Below the pieces are notes generated by a model. It was not told where the DNA came from, did not search any database, and saw only the letters and a program-made list of their open reading frames with translations. Below are positions 17,118-25,905 of a DNA stretch of 64,000 nucleotides, piece by piece. The stretch comes from Mucilaginibacter gotjawali. GTDB lineage: Bacteria; Bacteroidota; Bacteroidia; Sphingobacteriales; Sphingobacteriaceae. Position 1 is the stretch's first letter. Each line of letters starts with the position of its first letter. The stretch lies in NCBI RefSeq assembly GCF_002355435.1, contig NZ_AP017313.1, positions 930,001-994,000 on the forward strand, given 5' to 3'. Made by a program: the position numbers and the translations under genes.

Positions 17118-17639
17118 TTAATATTTAACCGCCATTTCCAACAGCGTAAAAATCCCGCTCTCATAATGCGCAGGCAGGTCGGGGGTGTAATCCACCGTAG
17201 TATTGGTATTAATAACAGTAAAGCCGCAGCGTTCGTAGTAATTGATGAGGCGTTGGTTGCCGCTGCCGGTATCCATGCGGATAAAGGATAATTGGTGCTG
17301 TTGGGCATAGGTTTTAGCCCATTCAATAATATGTTTAACCAGGTCATTCCCCCGGCTGGCCTGTGCCGTGGCAATCCGGTGAATATATACGGCAGGGTCA
17401 TCCTGTGCAAGTTTCCATATCAGTTTGTCGTCCAGTGTAATGATAAAAGTACCGCCGATCTTTCCGTCAAGCAGGATTTTAAAATGGCGGTTTTCGTTTA
17501 TTTCCTTTTCAATAAGCGCCACCCCGAAACCGAGCCAATAGTTATTGCCAACCTGTTTCTGGTAAGCAATGGCCTCATCATAAAGGTTGAAGATCGCCGG
17601 GATGTCGGCAGGCGTCGTATTTTGGATCTGTATCAGCAT
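17118..17639 (-). CDS. GNAT-family N-acetyltransferase
   Basis: 173 residues spanning a whole GNAT domain. The acetyl-CoA loop lies around YIHRIATAQASRGNDLVKHI (motif A), followed by FIRMDTGSGNQRLINYYERCGF (motif B with the N-x-x-L-x-x-x-Y-x-x-x-G-F signature). Acceptor unknown. It probably acts in the cytoplasm. It is followed leftward by hairpins and is not clearly in an operon with the alpha/beta hydrolase 56 bp upstream, although the two point the same way. Confidence 0.88.
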   Translation of the reverse strand: MLIQIQNTTPADIPAIFNLYDEAIAYQKQVGNNYWLGFGVALIEKEINENRHFKILLDGKIGGTFIITLDDKLIWKLAQDDPAVYIHRIATAQASRGNDLVKHIIEWAKTYAQQHQLSFIRMDTGSGNQRLINYYERCGFTVINTNTTVDYTPDLPAHYESGIFTLLEMAVKY

Positions 17640-17695
17640 TGCTCAATATAAACTATATAAACGTAATCAACAGGCGTTAAACCTGCTTTCGTCAA

Positions 17696-18673
17696 CTAAT
17701 TTTTGAGGTGTAATTGTGGCAATATTTGTGTTATTACATCTTGCTGCAACAACTCAGGCTCGGTTACCGGGATCAGGTGGCCTGATTTTTCAAACCAGAA
17801 TATTCCCTTTTTGGGTGCAACAAGTTGCTTATAATATTTTTCGGAGATCATGTAATTTGTTTGATGATCTTTCCGTCCCACAAAAAAATAAACCGGGCAA
17901 TTAACTTTCGGCAGCGAAGTGGTTAAATTAATAAAGTTCGCTTCTTTAAAAAGGGCCGTCATTTCGGAGTTCTCCAAAAAGTATTTTTTAAATTCGGTAG
18001 TGTCGTCAATGGTTTCCCCGTTAAAAATAGATAACCATTTCCGGTCGTAGTAATTTTGCAGCCCATTCTCAAATGGGATTTTAACTTTGCCGAGTTCAGC
18101 TATGGCACGTTTATTTTTTTGTGCTGCAGCCCTTTGTTTTAATTCTTTTAAAGAGATCCGTTCGCTTTCCCATTGATTAACTGCCGGGCTTACCGCCAGA
18201 TAGGCATAAACCTGGTCGGGATGTTTGTCTGCCATATAAAAGCCCAATACTGTTCCCCATGACCAGCCCATAATAACCATCTTTTTTTGATGGAACTGTT
18301 TCAATAAGGCAGAGACCAATTCATGGGTATCATTTTCATATAACTTCACCGTAAGTTTTACGGGTGATGGGTTGAGCTTTAAGGTTTGCCCGCAGTTACG
18401 TTGGTCCCAGGTAACCACCACAAAATGTTGTTTTAAAAGATGAAGATAACTTTGGTTTTCTTTGTAAATCCCCTCCGAACCCGGCCCGCCCGTTATAAAA
18501 AGGAACAAAGGTTTGGTACGGTCCTTTCCCTGTATGGCGATTACCTGTTTAATTCCGCCTGCGTTAACAGCTTCGGTAGTGTCAATCGGCGTTTGAGCGA
18601 AACAATCAATGGCGAAAAAAATGGCCACTAAACCCAGACAGAATTTGGGCGCTGATTTAAGCATCTTTATCAT
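17696..18673 (-). CDS. Secreted alpha/beta hydrolase (proline iminopeptidase-like)
   Basis: 325 residues with a signal peptide ending DCFAQ (about residue 27). The motifs are those of the S33 alpha/beta hydrolases: FLFITGGPGSEGIY (oxyanion HGGPG-like loop), WDQRNCGQT, nucleophile elbow GWSWGTVLG, catalytic Asp in FVGRKDHQTN and His in EKSGHLIP. S33 enzymes remove N-terminal proline or cleave small esters; the precise substrate is not evident. The export signal places it in the periplasm, which differs from the usual cytoplasmic iminopeptidases. Confidence 0.87.
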   Translation of the reverse strand: MIKMLKSAPKFCLGLVAIFFAIDCFAQTPIDTTEAVNAGGIKQVIAIQGKDRTKPLFLFITGGPGSEGIYKENQSYLHLLKQHFVVVTWDQRNCGQTLKLNPSPVKLTVKLYENDTHELVSALLKQFHQKKMVIMGWSWGTVLGFYMADKHPDQVYAYLAVSPAVNQWESERISLKELKQRAAAQKNKRAIAELGKVKIPFENGLQNYYDRKWLSIFNGETIDDTTEFKKYFLENSEMTALFKEANFINLTTSLPKVNCPVYFFVGRKDHQTNYMISEKYYKQLVAPKKGIFWFEKSGHLIPVTEPELLQQDVITQILPQLHLKN

Positions 18674-18746
18674 TAATTTTTTGAAATAATGATAAAGGTA
18701 CTAAATGTAAATTGAGATCATCAATTGAGGCACCTTTAAACCCGTT

Positions 18747-19997
18747 TCAGCGCAAGGCGGCAGTCGCTGCGTCAAACACCCGGCAAAAATTACCGCCGCC
18801 TGCCTTGCCGATCTCGTCCGCGGTAAATCCGGTCTTTAACAGTGCATCCACCACCAGGTAATAAAACCCTTTTTGCTGGTCCTGCCAGGCCTGGTTGGTT
18901 CGTTCGCCGGTCCGCGCGCCACTTTGTCCGCCGCCGGGGCCGATATGGTCTTTATCCATGGGTGGTCCGTCGCGATGATCGGCTGGTTCGCCACCGGGAG
19001 GCGGCGGCGGGGCGCTTGGTTTTGGGCTGAGTCTGCCCGGGCTTCTGTAAGCCGGGGTGAGTTTAGTATCTGTACCGATGCAAACATGGTCGATGCCGAT
19101 CACATCCACCAGCGCCCTCACATTCTGCGCATAGGCCAGCGGTGAGTCCGCCAGGTGTGTCCAAACACCGATGACGCCACCCGCACCGGCCACTATTTTA
19201 GCCTGTTCTTTGCTGATAAGCCGTGGCCGCATCATACGGGCCATGCCTTCATTGTTGCCCAGCTGCGTATCAAGGCCGGTGTGCGATATAATTACCGGGT
19301 GTGCCGCCACTTTCAATGCCGCAGCAATGGTTTCCTTGCTGGCATGCGCCAAATCTACCAGGATGCCCAGTCGATTGCATTCGCGGATGACATCGGCCCC
19401 AAATGAGGTTAGTCCTCCATAGCGGGGCGGGTTGGTATAAACATCGCCCAAAGGCACGGAAGCATCGCTGTCGTGCAGTAACCCCAGGTGCCGCAGGCCG
19501 CGCTTATAGGCTGCTTCAACCCGCTCCAACCTGCCCTCCAAAAAGTGGCCTCCCTCTACGGATTGGATAACGGTGGGCTGGCGTTGGTCGTGGGCAGTCC
19601 GCAGGTCGGCCATGTTTAGCGATCGCTTCATGCCGTTGGCAGCCAGTTGCTGATCCATGGCATCCAGTCCATTCAAAAACCGTTCATAGGCTTCGCCGGG
19701 GTTTTGTAATTTCTGATAATCGAGGGCGAAGGTCATGCAGATGGCTGACAAGCCTGATATTTTCATTTCGCGGGCCAGTTCAATGCGCGGACCAGGCACT
19801 TCGGCGGCGATAAGCGGTACATCGATATGGTTGTGCGTGTCGACGCCTATGGTTGCGGCAACAATGGCTGCAACCCCAGGGTCGATGCCATCAAGCGCCC
19901 ACGCTGCAAGCGGCAGCTGCGCAAGCGCTGTACCTGCGCCGGCGATGCCTATGGTTGATAGAAATGCACGGCGTGACCAATTGGATTGAAACTTCAT
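18747..19997 (-). CDS. Tat-exported membrane-dipeptidase-like protein (peptidase M19)
   Basis: 416 residues from the ATG at 19997. The N-terminus NWSRRAFLSTIGIAGAG is a twin-arginine signal; the longer ORF from 20042 only adds residues before it. M19 features follow: metal site GVDTHNHIDVP (HxH/HxD type), VIQSVEGGHFLEG, VDLAHASKETI, VIISHTGLD, and IGIDHVCIGTDT. Family members hydrolyse dipeptides using two zinc ions. Unusual is a Pro/Gly-rich insert (about residues 330-375, containing PSAPPPPPGGEP and GPGGGQSGAR) ahead of the C-terminal helix. Export as a folded metalloenzyme fits the Tat signal. The substrate is inferred only from the family. Confidence 0.88.
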   Translation of the reverse strand: MKFQSNWSRRAFLSTIGIAGAGTALAQLPLAAWALDGIDPGVAAIVAATIGVDTHNHIDVPLIAAEVPGPRIELAREMKISGLSAICMTFALDYQKLQNPGEAYERFLNGLDAMDQQLAANGMKRSLNMADLRTAHDQRQPTVIQSVEGGHFLEGRLERVEAAYKRGLRHLGLLHDSDASVPLGDVYTNPPRYGGLTSFGADVIRECNRLGILVDLAHASKETIAAALKVAAHPVIISHTGLDTQLGNNEGMARMMRPRLISKEQAKIVAGAGGVIGVWTHLADSPLAYAQNVRALVDVIGIDHVCIGTDTKLTPAYRSPGRLSPKPSAPPPPPGGEPADHRDGPPMDKDHIGPGGGQSGARTGERTNQAWQDQQKGFYYLVVDALLKTGFTADEIGKAGGGNFCRVFDAATAALR

Positions 19998-20160
19998 AGT
20001 TATTGGGTATAATATCGGTTGAAGGTAAAAACTGTTTAGCACATAGCCGTGGGTAATCGCCGTTTAACTACAATACACCGACGAAACGGCTGATACCAAC
20101 CGCAGGAAAACAGAATGGTGGTCATTTTTAAATTATGTATAAAGTGTTACTGCCTGTATT

Positions 20161-21423
20161 TTATTCCATGGGTTTTAAAGCAGGGTTGGCTTTTGGCGAA
20201 AATTTTGTACACATAATCACCGCCACCAGTATAAGGAATGTTGCGCTTGCATATAATATTGCAGGGCTATAAAAATAGATTGCCGCCGCCACCAGCGGAA
20301 TAAGCATATTATTGGCCGCCTGCAGGCTTTGGCTCACACCCTGTAATTTGCCCTGTTTGCTTTCGTCAACCAACTGCGACAACTTCCCGTTGTAGGCAGG
20401 GTCAAATAAACCTTCGCCCGAAATTATAAATATGATAGCAAGGGCAACAACAATTACCGAATGGATAAAGATGCTTGCCAGGATCAATCCCAGGCCAATT
20501 CCGAGCCCGAGTAAACCAGCTATCCTGATACTTCTTTCGTTAAAATGTTTCAGCAGCCAGGGTAATAACAATGCGCGGGTAATAATATCACAAATACCTA
20601 CAATCGTTAGCATCCCGCCAATAATTGCCGGCCCCCATTTATAAATATCTTTCAGGAAAACAATAAAATTGAACTGGAAAATGCCCAGGCCGGTATAAAA
20701 AAGTACACCCAATATTAGCAGTAGTTTAACTTCCTTCAAGCTGAATATATCTTTAAAATGTGAAAAGGTATTGAAGCTGTGAAGCGTTAAATGTTTGGTT
20801 CTCTTTTCGGGGGCCAAAGATTCAGGCAATAAAAAATACACAGCCAAGCCCGAAATAAATATCAGTGCGGCAGTAACATAAAAGGGCAATGCAAGCGCAA
20901 TGCTTCCCAGTAATCCGCCCAATGCCGGGCCTCCCAGTTTGCCTATGCCCATCACCGAGCCGACATAGCCAAACCACCTGGTCCGTTCTTCGGGTTCGGT
21001 ACTGTCTGATATATAGGCAAACAGCGTACTGATATTACCGGCGGTGAGTCCATCGATAATGCGCCCGAGGAAAAGGATCCACAACGCGCCCCCGATTCCA
21101 AACAGAATATAGCCGATGACAGAGCCCAGCAGGCTGATGATCAAAATGATTTTCCGTCCGTACCTGTCGCTTAAAGCGCCAAAAATTGGCGCTGCAAAAA
21201 ACGTGCAGGCAGCAAATACGGATAGGAGGGCACTCATACCAAAAACAACCTGTTGAACGGGAAGATATTTGCCCACTATGAAAGGCAATAGAGGAAGTAC
21301 CACAGACAGGCCAATAGAATTTAATGAAACTATCCCTATAATGATCCACAGCCTGTTATTTTTCGACTTCAGGTTTGCGTGTGAATTTTGTTTGAAGTCC
21401 TTGCTTTCCGTTTTTGCTATCAT
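20161..21423 (-). CDS. MFS efflux transporter, TetA-like (TCR/Tet group)
   Basis: 420 residues from the ATG at 21423 (MIAKTESKDF); the longer ORF from 21474 would overlap the upstream AraC gene by 23 bases and has no membrane or signal character. Twelve hydrophobic helices are visible. The MFS motif A after helix 2 reads GALSDRYGRKIILI, and the motif C-like stretch LGGPALGGLLGSIA lies in helix 5, as in drug:proton antiporters. It sits 28 bases downstream of the AraC-type regulator and is probably co-transcribed. The substrate is unknown; TetA resemblance does not by itself show tetracycline export. Confidence 0.9.
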   Translation of the reverse strand: MIAKTESKDFKQNSHANLKSKNNRLWIIIGIVSLNSIGLSVVLPLLPFIVGKYLPVQQVVFGMSALLSVFAACTFFAAPIFGALSDRYGRKIILIISLLGSVIGYILFGIGGALWILFLGRIIDGLTAGNISTLFAYISDSTEPEERTRWFGYVGSVMGIGKLGGPALGGLLGSIALALPFYVTAALIFISGLAVYFLLPESLAPEKRTKHLTLHSFNTFSHFKDIFSLKEVKLLLILGVLFYTGLGIFQFNFIVFLKDIYKWGPAIIGGMLTIVGICDIITRALLLPWLLKHFNERSIRIAGLLGLGIGLGLILASIFIHSVIVVALAIIFIISGEGLFDPAYNGKLSQLVDESKQGKLQGVSQSLQAANNMLIPLVAAAIYFYSPAILYASATFLILVAVIMCTKFSPKANPALKPME

Positions 21424-21451
21424 ACCGGCAAAGTTCCGGAATCCAACGGCC

Positions 21452-22270
21452 TTAGGATTGTACAAACGCGACAAAATCGCTGCCTGTAGCCTTTTTCCTT
21501 TGCTTTGCTTTTTGGGCGAATGCCGCCGGCGTGGTGCCGCTGTAGCGTTTGAATTCCCTGCTCAGGTGCGATTGATCCGTATAACCCAATTCATGGGCAA
21601 GGCCGGCAAGTTTCGAGTCCGGATTGAGCCATAATTGATTTCGTGCCTGCTCAAAACGCATCAGGCCGGACACATCCTTAACCGTGTAGCCCGAAGATTG
21701 CCTGAAGGTCCTTTGTAGTGTGCGAACCGTAGCATGGGCCGCAGCCGCTACCTGGCTTACAGGCAGGGTGCCGCTCGCTTCCCGCATAGCAACGCCCGCC
21801 TTGAATAACATGCTGTCAACGGCAACGCCCGCCCGTTCCTGCAGGAAATACTGTGTCACCCTGGCCAGCGCTTCATCTATCCTGCCGGTATTAATTAAAT
21901 TGTTCAATGTGGATTGAAGCCCGGCGACAGGATGCTTAAATATGCGTAGGCCATCTTTGCCCGGTGGCAGTCCGAGCAAATCAAATACGGTCCAGGGAAA
22001 GCACCGGATCCCAATGATCTCTAAACGGTTTTTTGCGGAAAAAATAACAGGCTGACCGAGCAGGCCGATCATAAACGGCGATGGCAAGGGTTGCAGGCTT
22101 CCGTTGTTTACAATGCTGCAGCCGCTGCCAAAATGAAAGATAATTTCAGCATAACCATCAGGCACCACCTCGAAACCTGATTGCCGTTCTCCAAAGTCCC
22201 TGCTGTTGTACCAGAAACACTTTATGGTATCCCGGAGTGCTTCGGGCGGTTCAAATTCCTGGTGCTGCAT
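21452..22270 (-). CDS. AraC-family regulator with DUF6597 N-terminus
   Basis: 272 residues. The N-terminal half (HQEFEPPEALRDTIKCFWY, VPDGYAEIIFHFG) matches the DUF6597 sensor domain typical of many Bacteroidota and Actinobacteria AraC proteins. The C-terminal half holds the AraC DNA-binding pair: VSQVAAAAHATVRTLQRTFRQ and GLAHELGYTDQSHLSREFKR followed by GTTPAAF. It immediately precedes the MFS pump in the same direction (28-bp gap), so it most likely controls it. Confidence 0.9.
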   Translation of the reverse strand: MQHQEFEPPEALRDTIKCFWYNSRDFGERQSGFEVVPDGYAEIIFHFGSGCSIVNNGSLQPLPSPFMIGLLGQPVIFSAKNRLEIIGIRCFPWTVFDLLGLPPGKDGLRIFKHPVAGLQSTLNNLINTGRIDEALARVTQYFLQERAGVAVDSMLFKAGVAMREASGTLPVSQVAAAAHATVRTLQRTFRQSSGYTVKDVSGLMRFEQARNQLWLNPDSKLAGLAHELGYTDQSHLSREFKRYSGTTPAAFAQKAKQRKKATGSDFVAFVQS

Positions 22271-22452
22271 TTTTAAAGATAGTGTTTTTTGCCGTTGCAG
22301 AAAGATTCGCTAAAGAATTTGCGCCGGGATAAAACTGACGTGTATTTGTTTTTTATGTGATACTGCTCATGTTTTTACCCTATCGGCGCCGATACTTTTG
22401 CCCGGTATTTTAGCACCCCTCATAATCTATTCTAATTTTGAATTCCCTCAGT

Positions 22453-22986
22453 ATGCTTTCTCCGCTTCGTCCTGCCAAATCAATCCGCCGGATTTTCATT
22501 TTCATGGCTTTCTTTTTACTGGTTAATAACGCTTTCAGCCAGCAAACTACGCCGGCTTATCCCCGCATGGTGGGCTATTTCAGCGTTTACCACCCGGTCG
22601 AAACACTAAGCAGCGGTTCTTTTACCGGCAACTTTGGCAAGGCGTATACGGTATCGTTCCCCTTTGGCCTGCATATTTTAAAAAGTGATCATTTTGGAGT
22701 GAGTTTCGAAATATCCCCCTGTATCCGTACCGAGCATAATATTTCAAAAGTAAGTTCGGTAGCCTTTAACCCGGGCGCGTTGTTCAGGTTTACACATGGC
22801 TACACTTTGGTTTCGCGGCTGGCTTTCGAGAGCAGCGGCCGGTTTGGATTTACACCTGCCCTTATCAAGGTACTTAAAAGAGGTAAAGATTGCAACCTGT
22901 TTACGGCGGTGGCCTTTCCTGCGCGCTTTGGCAATAACCTGGCATCTACCTTTAGTTCGGGCTTGCAACTGGGGGTTACTTTTTAG
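22453..22986 (+). CDS. Secreted hypothetical protein, possible outer-membrane beta-barrel
   Basis: 177 residues from the ATG at 22453; the frame also opens at a TTG at 22438. The signal peptide (IFIFMAFFLLVNNAFSQQ) ends near residue 30. The mature part has alternating strands rich in Phe, Tyr and Gly (YFSVYHPVETLSSGSF, HILKSDHFGVSFEISP, STFSSGLQLGVTF) and a final aromatic residue, compatible with a small beta-barrel. No family named. It stands alone, convergent with the subtilase gene. Confidence 0.6.
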   Translation: MLSPLRPAKSIRRIFIFMAFFLLVNNAFSQQTTPAYPRMVGYFSVYHPVETLSSGSFTGNFGKAYTVSFPFGLHILKSDHFGVSFEISPCIRTEHNISKVSSVAFNPGALFRFTHGYTLVSRLAFESSGRFGFTPALIKVLKRGKDCNLFTAVAFPARFGNNLASTFSSGLQLGVTF

Positions 22987-23118
22987 AGAAGCCGGATCAA
23001 CCCATTAAATTGAAAAAAAGCCTTCAACTTTCGTGAAATGCTTTTGTATTGTTTATAAAAAATTCCCGGACTACTTTCCGGAAGAATTAAGAAAATGATT
23101 TTTGTCAAAGGGTCAATA

Positions 23119-25017
23119 TCATTTCAAACCGGTCAATAAACTGTAGGACCTTTTGGGGTTAACAAGTTTAATACGGCCATCAGCCGAAACATCGGCGCCG
23201 CTTTTGATCAAACTGACTATTTCAGGCGGGCTGAGAGATGGTTTGACGGCAATAAGCTTTGCAGCCAGATTTGCGATATAAGGTGTGGCCATAGAGGTGC
23301 CGGATAGCAAAATTTTCTTGCCACCGGGGGCATCGCTTTCTACAAGGTAACCATTTGCATGAACGGTAACTTTGCTTCCCGTGGCTGTAAAATCTGTTTC
23401 GAGGCCAGCGCTGTTAACAGAACCCACACCTATCATATTAGGTATTTCCAATGCGGCAGGGTAACGAAAGTCCATATCTGAATTGGAGTTTTTATTGCCA
23501 TTGGAAGCGATGAAAAGTATTTCGGGCGCAGCGTGAAATGCTTCATAAAGTGCATTTTTACGCATGGTCCACAACTTTATGGCAAGGGCTTTTTGCTCCG
23601 CTTCCGGCATTTTAGGGTTATATTTTTGAATGTCATTTTGGTAATCGCTTATAAAATAGCCCCAGCTCATTGTTACTACACGCACTTTTGCAGCTTTCCA
23701 ATATTTTACAAGGTCCTTCAAATTTTGGGCTACCTTTAATTCAGTTTCAACACTGGGCGATTTTCCGTTGGGCGTAAAACCCACATCCTCACTAAACCTT
23801 ACGGTTAGCAACCGTGCATACGGGTTGCCACGCATGGCTATGCCTGCAACGTGTGTACCGTGCGCATAGTCGCCTACAAAATTAATCATCGCCCATAAAG
23901 AATCCCGTTGTACCACATTGGCTTTTGCAATCTCATCTTTATAATAATGGTAATCGGCGCTCTCAATCCCAGCCTCTTCGTCCCCGTTACCCCTCATTAA
24001 CCTTAGCGCATTGGGATACAATTTTTCTTGCTGTGCTGTTAAAGGCGGAAGTAGTTGGCTGTCTTTATTCTCCTGCAGATCATAAGCAACGCCATGTATA
24101 TCATCTATATAGCCATTATGGTCGTTATCGATGCCGTCAACTTTTTCGTTTGGATTTGTGTATAACCTGTCTTTAAAAAGAGAAATATCCGTACCTACGT
24201 CAAATACGCAGATCACCACAGGTGCATATGGTTTTCCTGGCGGCAATTCCAGGTCGCGCGCCGGCCAAATATTAACCTGGTTGCGTGCGTTTGCCATGGT
24301 TAGGCTATCCATAACAGCTGTAACTACCTTGCTTACCTTATCAAAGTCATGCATCTCGTAAAATAAGAACAATACATAATCCAGGTTTCTTACTGAAAGC
24401 GGGCCCGCTGCGATAGGTGGGTTTAAATCGCTGGCGGCAATTTTAACAAATTCGGCCGCCGTCATATTGGCGTACTGCTGCCTGATACGCTGTAATGAAG
24501 ACGCTGCGGAAATATATGGAATGGCAGTTACGCTTTTAGTAAATATATTGCGAAAATTGCTGATATAATTTGCGGCTGCCGGGTCGCCTGATGCTATCAA
24601 ACTTCTTTTTACCAAAGCGCTTGTTACTTTCGCCGCAGGTTTTATTTCTAAGGATCTCAAAGTATCATAATAGGCTAAGGATTTGCCGTTCTCGCCATCA
24701 TAAAACGCCAGGTCACCCAATATCCGGTAATGGGTCTTCAACGCTGCTGTATCGTGTATCTCATAGCCGGATAGATCGGTAATAAGGTCATGTTTCAATT
24801 GTTCTTTGAGGGCTTTTACCTGCTGCGCATCCGCCAGTAAAACCGCGAGGCTATCCTTAATTGAATAAGTGTGAACAGGCGGCTGTTTATCAGAACCCTT
24901 TGCAGTATTTTGGCTATACGAGAAACCAGCAAACATGAATAGTAAAGGTAGTGTAGCAAAAACTTTTTTAAAGGTACGGCCCGGGCTCATTAAAAAATAA
25001 TGGTGATAACGATTCAT
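23119..25017 (-). CDS. Secreted subtilisin-like serine protease (peptidase S8)
   Basis: 632 residues with a signal peptide (about residues 15-36, ending GFSYSQ). A helical region of about 230 residues precedes the S8 domain. Catalytic residues are in order: Asp about 273 (VICVFDVGTD), His about 386 (DYAHGTHVAGIAM), the oxyanion Asn about 506 (IASNGN) and Ser about 575 (SGTSMATPYIANLAAK). A segment reading EKVDGIDNDHNGYIDDIHG looks like a calcium-binding loop. No type IX C-terminal domain is visible; the protein ends after the catalytic domain. It is likely a periplasmic or secreted protease. Single gene. Confidence 0.92.
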   Translation of the reverse strand: MNRYHHYFLMSPGRTFKKVFATLPLLFMFAGFSYSQNTAKGSDKQPPVHTYSIKDSLAVLLADAQQVKALKEQLKHDLITDLSGYEIHDTAALKTHYRILGDLAFYDGENGKSLAYYDTLRSLEIKPAAKVTSALVKRSLIASGDPAAANYISNFRNIFTKSVTAIPYISAASSLQRIRQQYANMTAAEFVKIAASDLNPPIAAGPLSVRNLDYVLFLFYEMHDFDKVSKVVTAVMDSLTMANARNQVNIWPARDLELPPGKPYAPVVICVFDVGTDISLFKDRLYTNPNEKVDGIDNDHNGYIDDIHGVAYDLQENKDSQLLPPLTAQQEKLYPNALRLMRGNGDEEAGIESADYHYYKDEIAKANVVQRDSLWAMINFVGDYAHGTHVAGIAMRGNPYARLLTVRFSEDVGFTPNGKSPSVETELKVAQNLKDLVKYWKAAKVRVVTMSWGYFISDYQNDIQKYNPKMPEAEQKALAIKLWTMRKNALYEAFHAAPEILFIASNGNKNSNSDMDFRYPAALEIPNMIGVGSVNSAGLETDFTATGSKVTVHANGYLVESDAPGGKKILLSGTSMATPYIANLAAKLIAVKPSLSPPEIVSLIKSGADVSADGRIKLVNPKRSYSLLTGLK

Positions 25018-25114
25018 GTCTAAACGGATTTAGTTCAAATATATAATTATAGTAGTAAAATAGTTGAAAAATTGTGACCGGCCGTTATTGCATAAGTAGC
25101 CGGAGTTAAAAAAG

Positions 25115-25148
25115 CAAAAGCCTCAAATCTTCCTACTTGAGGCTTTTG
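25115..25148 (-). terminator. Rho-independent terminator left of tRNA-like copy A
   Basis: CAAAAGCCTCAA (25115-25126) pairs perfectly with TTGAGGCTTTTG (25137-25148). Read leftward it is followed by CTTTTTT. It occupies the same place relative to tRNA-like copy A as the GGCAACACC hairpins do beside copy B and the intact tRNA, so it may be the original terminator of the ancestral tRNA locus. Confidence 0.8.
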
Positions 25149-25154
25149 ACTTAA

Positions 25155-25239
25155 TGTAGCGGGGAGCAGGATCGAACCGCCGTCCGTCCGGCAATTTGAC
25201 GGACGGATATGAATCCTGCGTTCTAACCATCTGGGCTGT
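25155..25239 (-). pseudogene. tRNA-Met-derived copy A (no 5' acceptor strand, palindrome in place of anticodon 3' side)
   Basis: On the minus strand this copy keeps the D-arm (GGTTAGAACG), GGATTCATA with the CAT anticodon, a complete T-arm and the 3' acceptor CCCCGCTACA. The 5' acceptor strand is replaced by AATTTGAC. Ten bases between TTCATA and the T-arm are replaced by a 25-bp palindrome, TCCGTCCG, nine loop bases, CGGACGGA (25183-25207). It cannot fold as a tRNA. It overlaps the 3' end of a GIY-YIG gene. Confidence 0.8.
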
Positions 25240-25489
25240 CAAATTTTTCCTGAATAATATCCCGGGCGAATTTCCTGCCCTGTGTCGATTTTAAATAGTT
25301 TTCTCTTTTAATGGCTTCTGTTTTGGATTGATATTCTTCAGTGTATGCAATTACCCAGGGGCGATATTTAATGGTATGGCCTTTAGTTGCTAATTCGTTA
25401 TGCGAAAGGAAGCGGTTGGGTAAATCAGAAGTGTAACCAATATAAATTTGGTTGAATTTGTGAGAATATAATATGTAGACAGTAAACAT
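25223..25489 (-). CDS. GIY-YIG nuclease-domain protein, copy A
   Basis: 88 residues from the ATG at 25489; the longer frame from 25519 would start within a terminator hairpin. MFTVYILYSHKFNQIYIGYT carries the GIY-YIG signature (VYIL...IYIGYT), followed by the conserved Arg in DLPNRFLSHNE and Glu in KTEAIKRENYLKS, as in the single-domain UPF0213/YhbQ-like group. Its last codons, including the TAG stop, lie within the D-arm of tRNA-like copy A. It differs from copy B (25594-25860) by only four bases in the shared frame, three of them silent and one giving Gln for Arg near the C-terminus. It could be a homing-type nuclease of a small mobile unit; activity is unproven. Confidence 0.85.
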   Translation of the reverse strand: MFTVYILYSHKFNQIYIGYTSDLPNRFLSHNELATKGHTIKYRPWVIAYTEEYQSKTEAIKRENYLKSTQGRKFARDIIQEKFDSPDG

Positions 25490-25510
25490 AAGTTTTAGGT
25501 AAAAATAAAA

Positions 25511-25534
25511 AGGCAACACCGAAAGGTGTTGCCT
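25511..25534 (-). terminator. Terminator hairpin left of tRNA-like copy B
   Basis: AGGCAACACC-GAAA-GGTGTTGCCT, ten pairs with a GAAA-type tetraloop. Read leftward it is followed by TTTTATTTTT. An identical hairpin lies at 25882-25905. Confidence 0.85.
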
Positions 25535-25610
25535 GGTAGCGGGGAGCAGGATCGAACTGCCGTCCGCCTTGAGGCGGATATGAATCCTGCGTTCTAACCA
25601 TCCGGGCTGT
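25534..25610 (-). pseudogene. tRNA-Met-derived copy B
   Basis: Same build as copy A, with 3' acceptor, encoded CCA and T-arm intact, CAT anticodon kept and 5' acceptor strand lost. Here the replacement at the anticodon 3' side is the shorter palindrome TCCGCCTTGAGGCGGA on the plus strand (25563-25578). It overlaps the end of GIY-YIG copy B. Confidence 0.82.
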
Positions 25611-25860
25611 CAAATTTTTCCCGAATAATATCCCGGGCGAATTTCCTGCCCTGTGTCGATTTTAAATAGTTTTCTCTTTTAATGGCTTCCGTTTTGGATT
25701 GATATTCTTCAGTATATGCAATTACCCAGGGGCGATATTTAATGGTATGGCCTTTAGTTGCTAATTCGTTATGCGAAAGGAAGCGGTTGGGTAAATCAGA
25801 AGTGTAACCAATATAAATTTGGTTGAATTTGTGAGAATATAATATGTAGACAGTAAACAT
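25594..25860 (-). CDS. GIY-YIG nuclease-domain protein, copy B
   Basis: 88 residues from the ATG at 25860, identical to copy A except Arg for Gln near the C-terminus (DIIREKF). The start codons of the two copies are 371 bases apart, so gene, hairpin and tRNA-like piece form a tandem unit. As in copy A the reading frame ends in the tRNA-like sequence (FDSPDG then TAG). Maintenance of two open, nearly identical frames suggests recent duplication or gene conversion. GIY-YIG motifs are as for copy A. Confidence 0.85.
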   Translation of the reverse strand: MFTVYILYSHKFNQIYIGYTSDLPNRFLSHNELATKGHTIKYRPWVIAYTEEYQSKTEAIKRENYLKSTQGRKFARDIIREKFDSPDG

Positions 25861-25881
25861 AAGTTTTAGGTAAAAATAAAA

Positions 25882-25905
25882 AGGCAACACCGAAAGGTGT
25901 TGCCT
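25882..25905 (-). terminator. Terminator of tRNA-Met
   Basis: Identical to 25511-25534: ten-pair stem with GAAA loop, followed leftward by TTTTTATTTTT. It abuts the CCA end of the intact tRNA, sharing one base. Confidence 0.87.

Noticed and set aside
21424..21474. Longer start for the MFS transporter
   Set aside because: It would overlap the upstream AraC gene, and the added residues are not membrane-like.
25425..25613. 62-codon frame over tRNA-like copy B and GIY-YIG copy A
   Set aside because: It overlaps the start of a better-supported gene and a terminator, and its product has no protein-like features.
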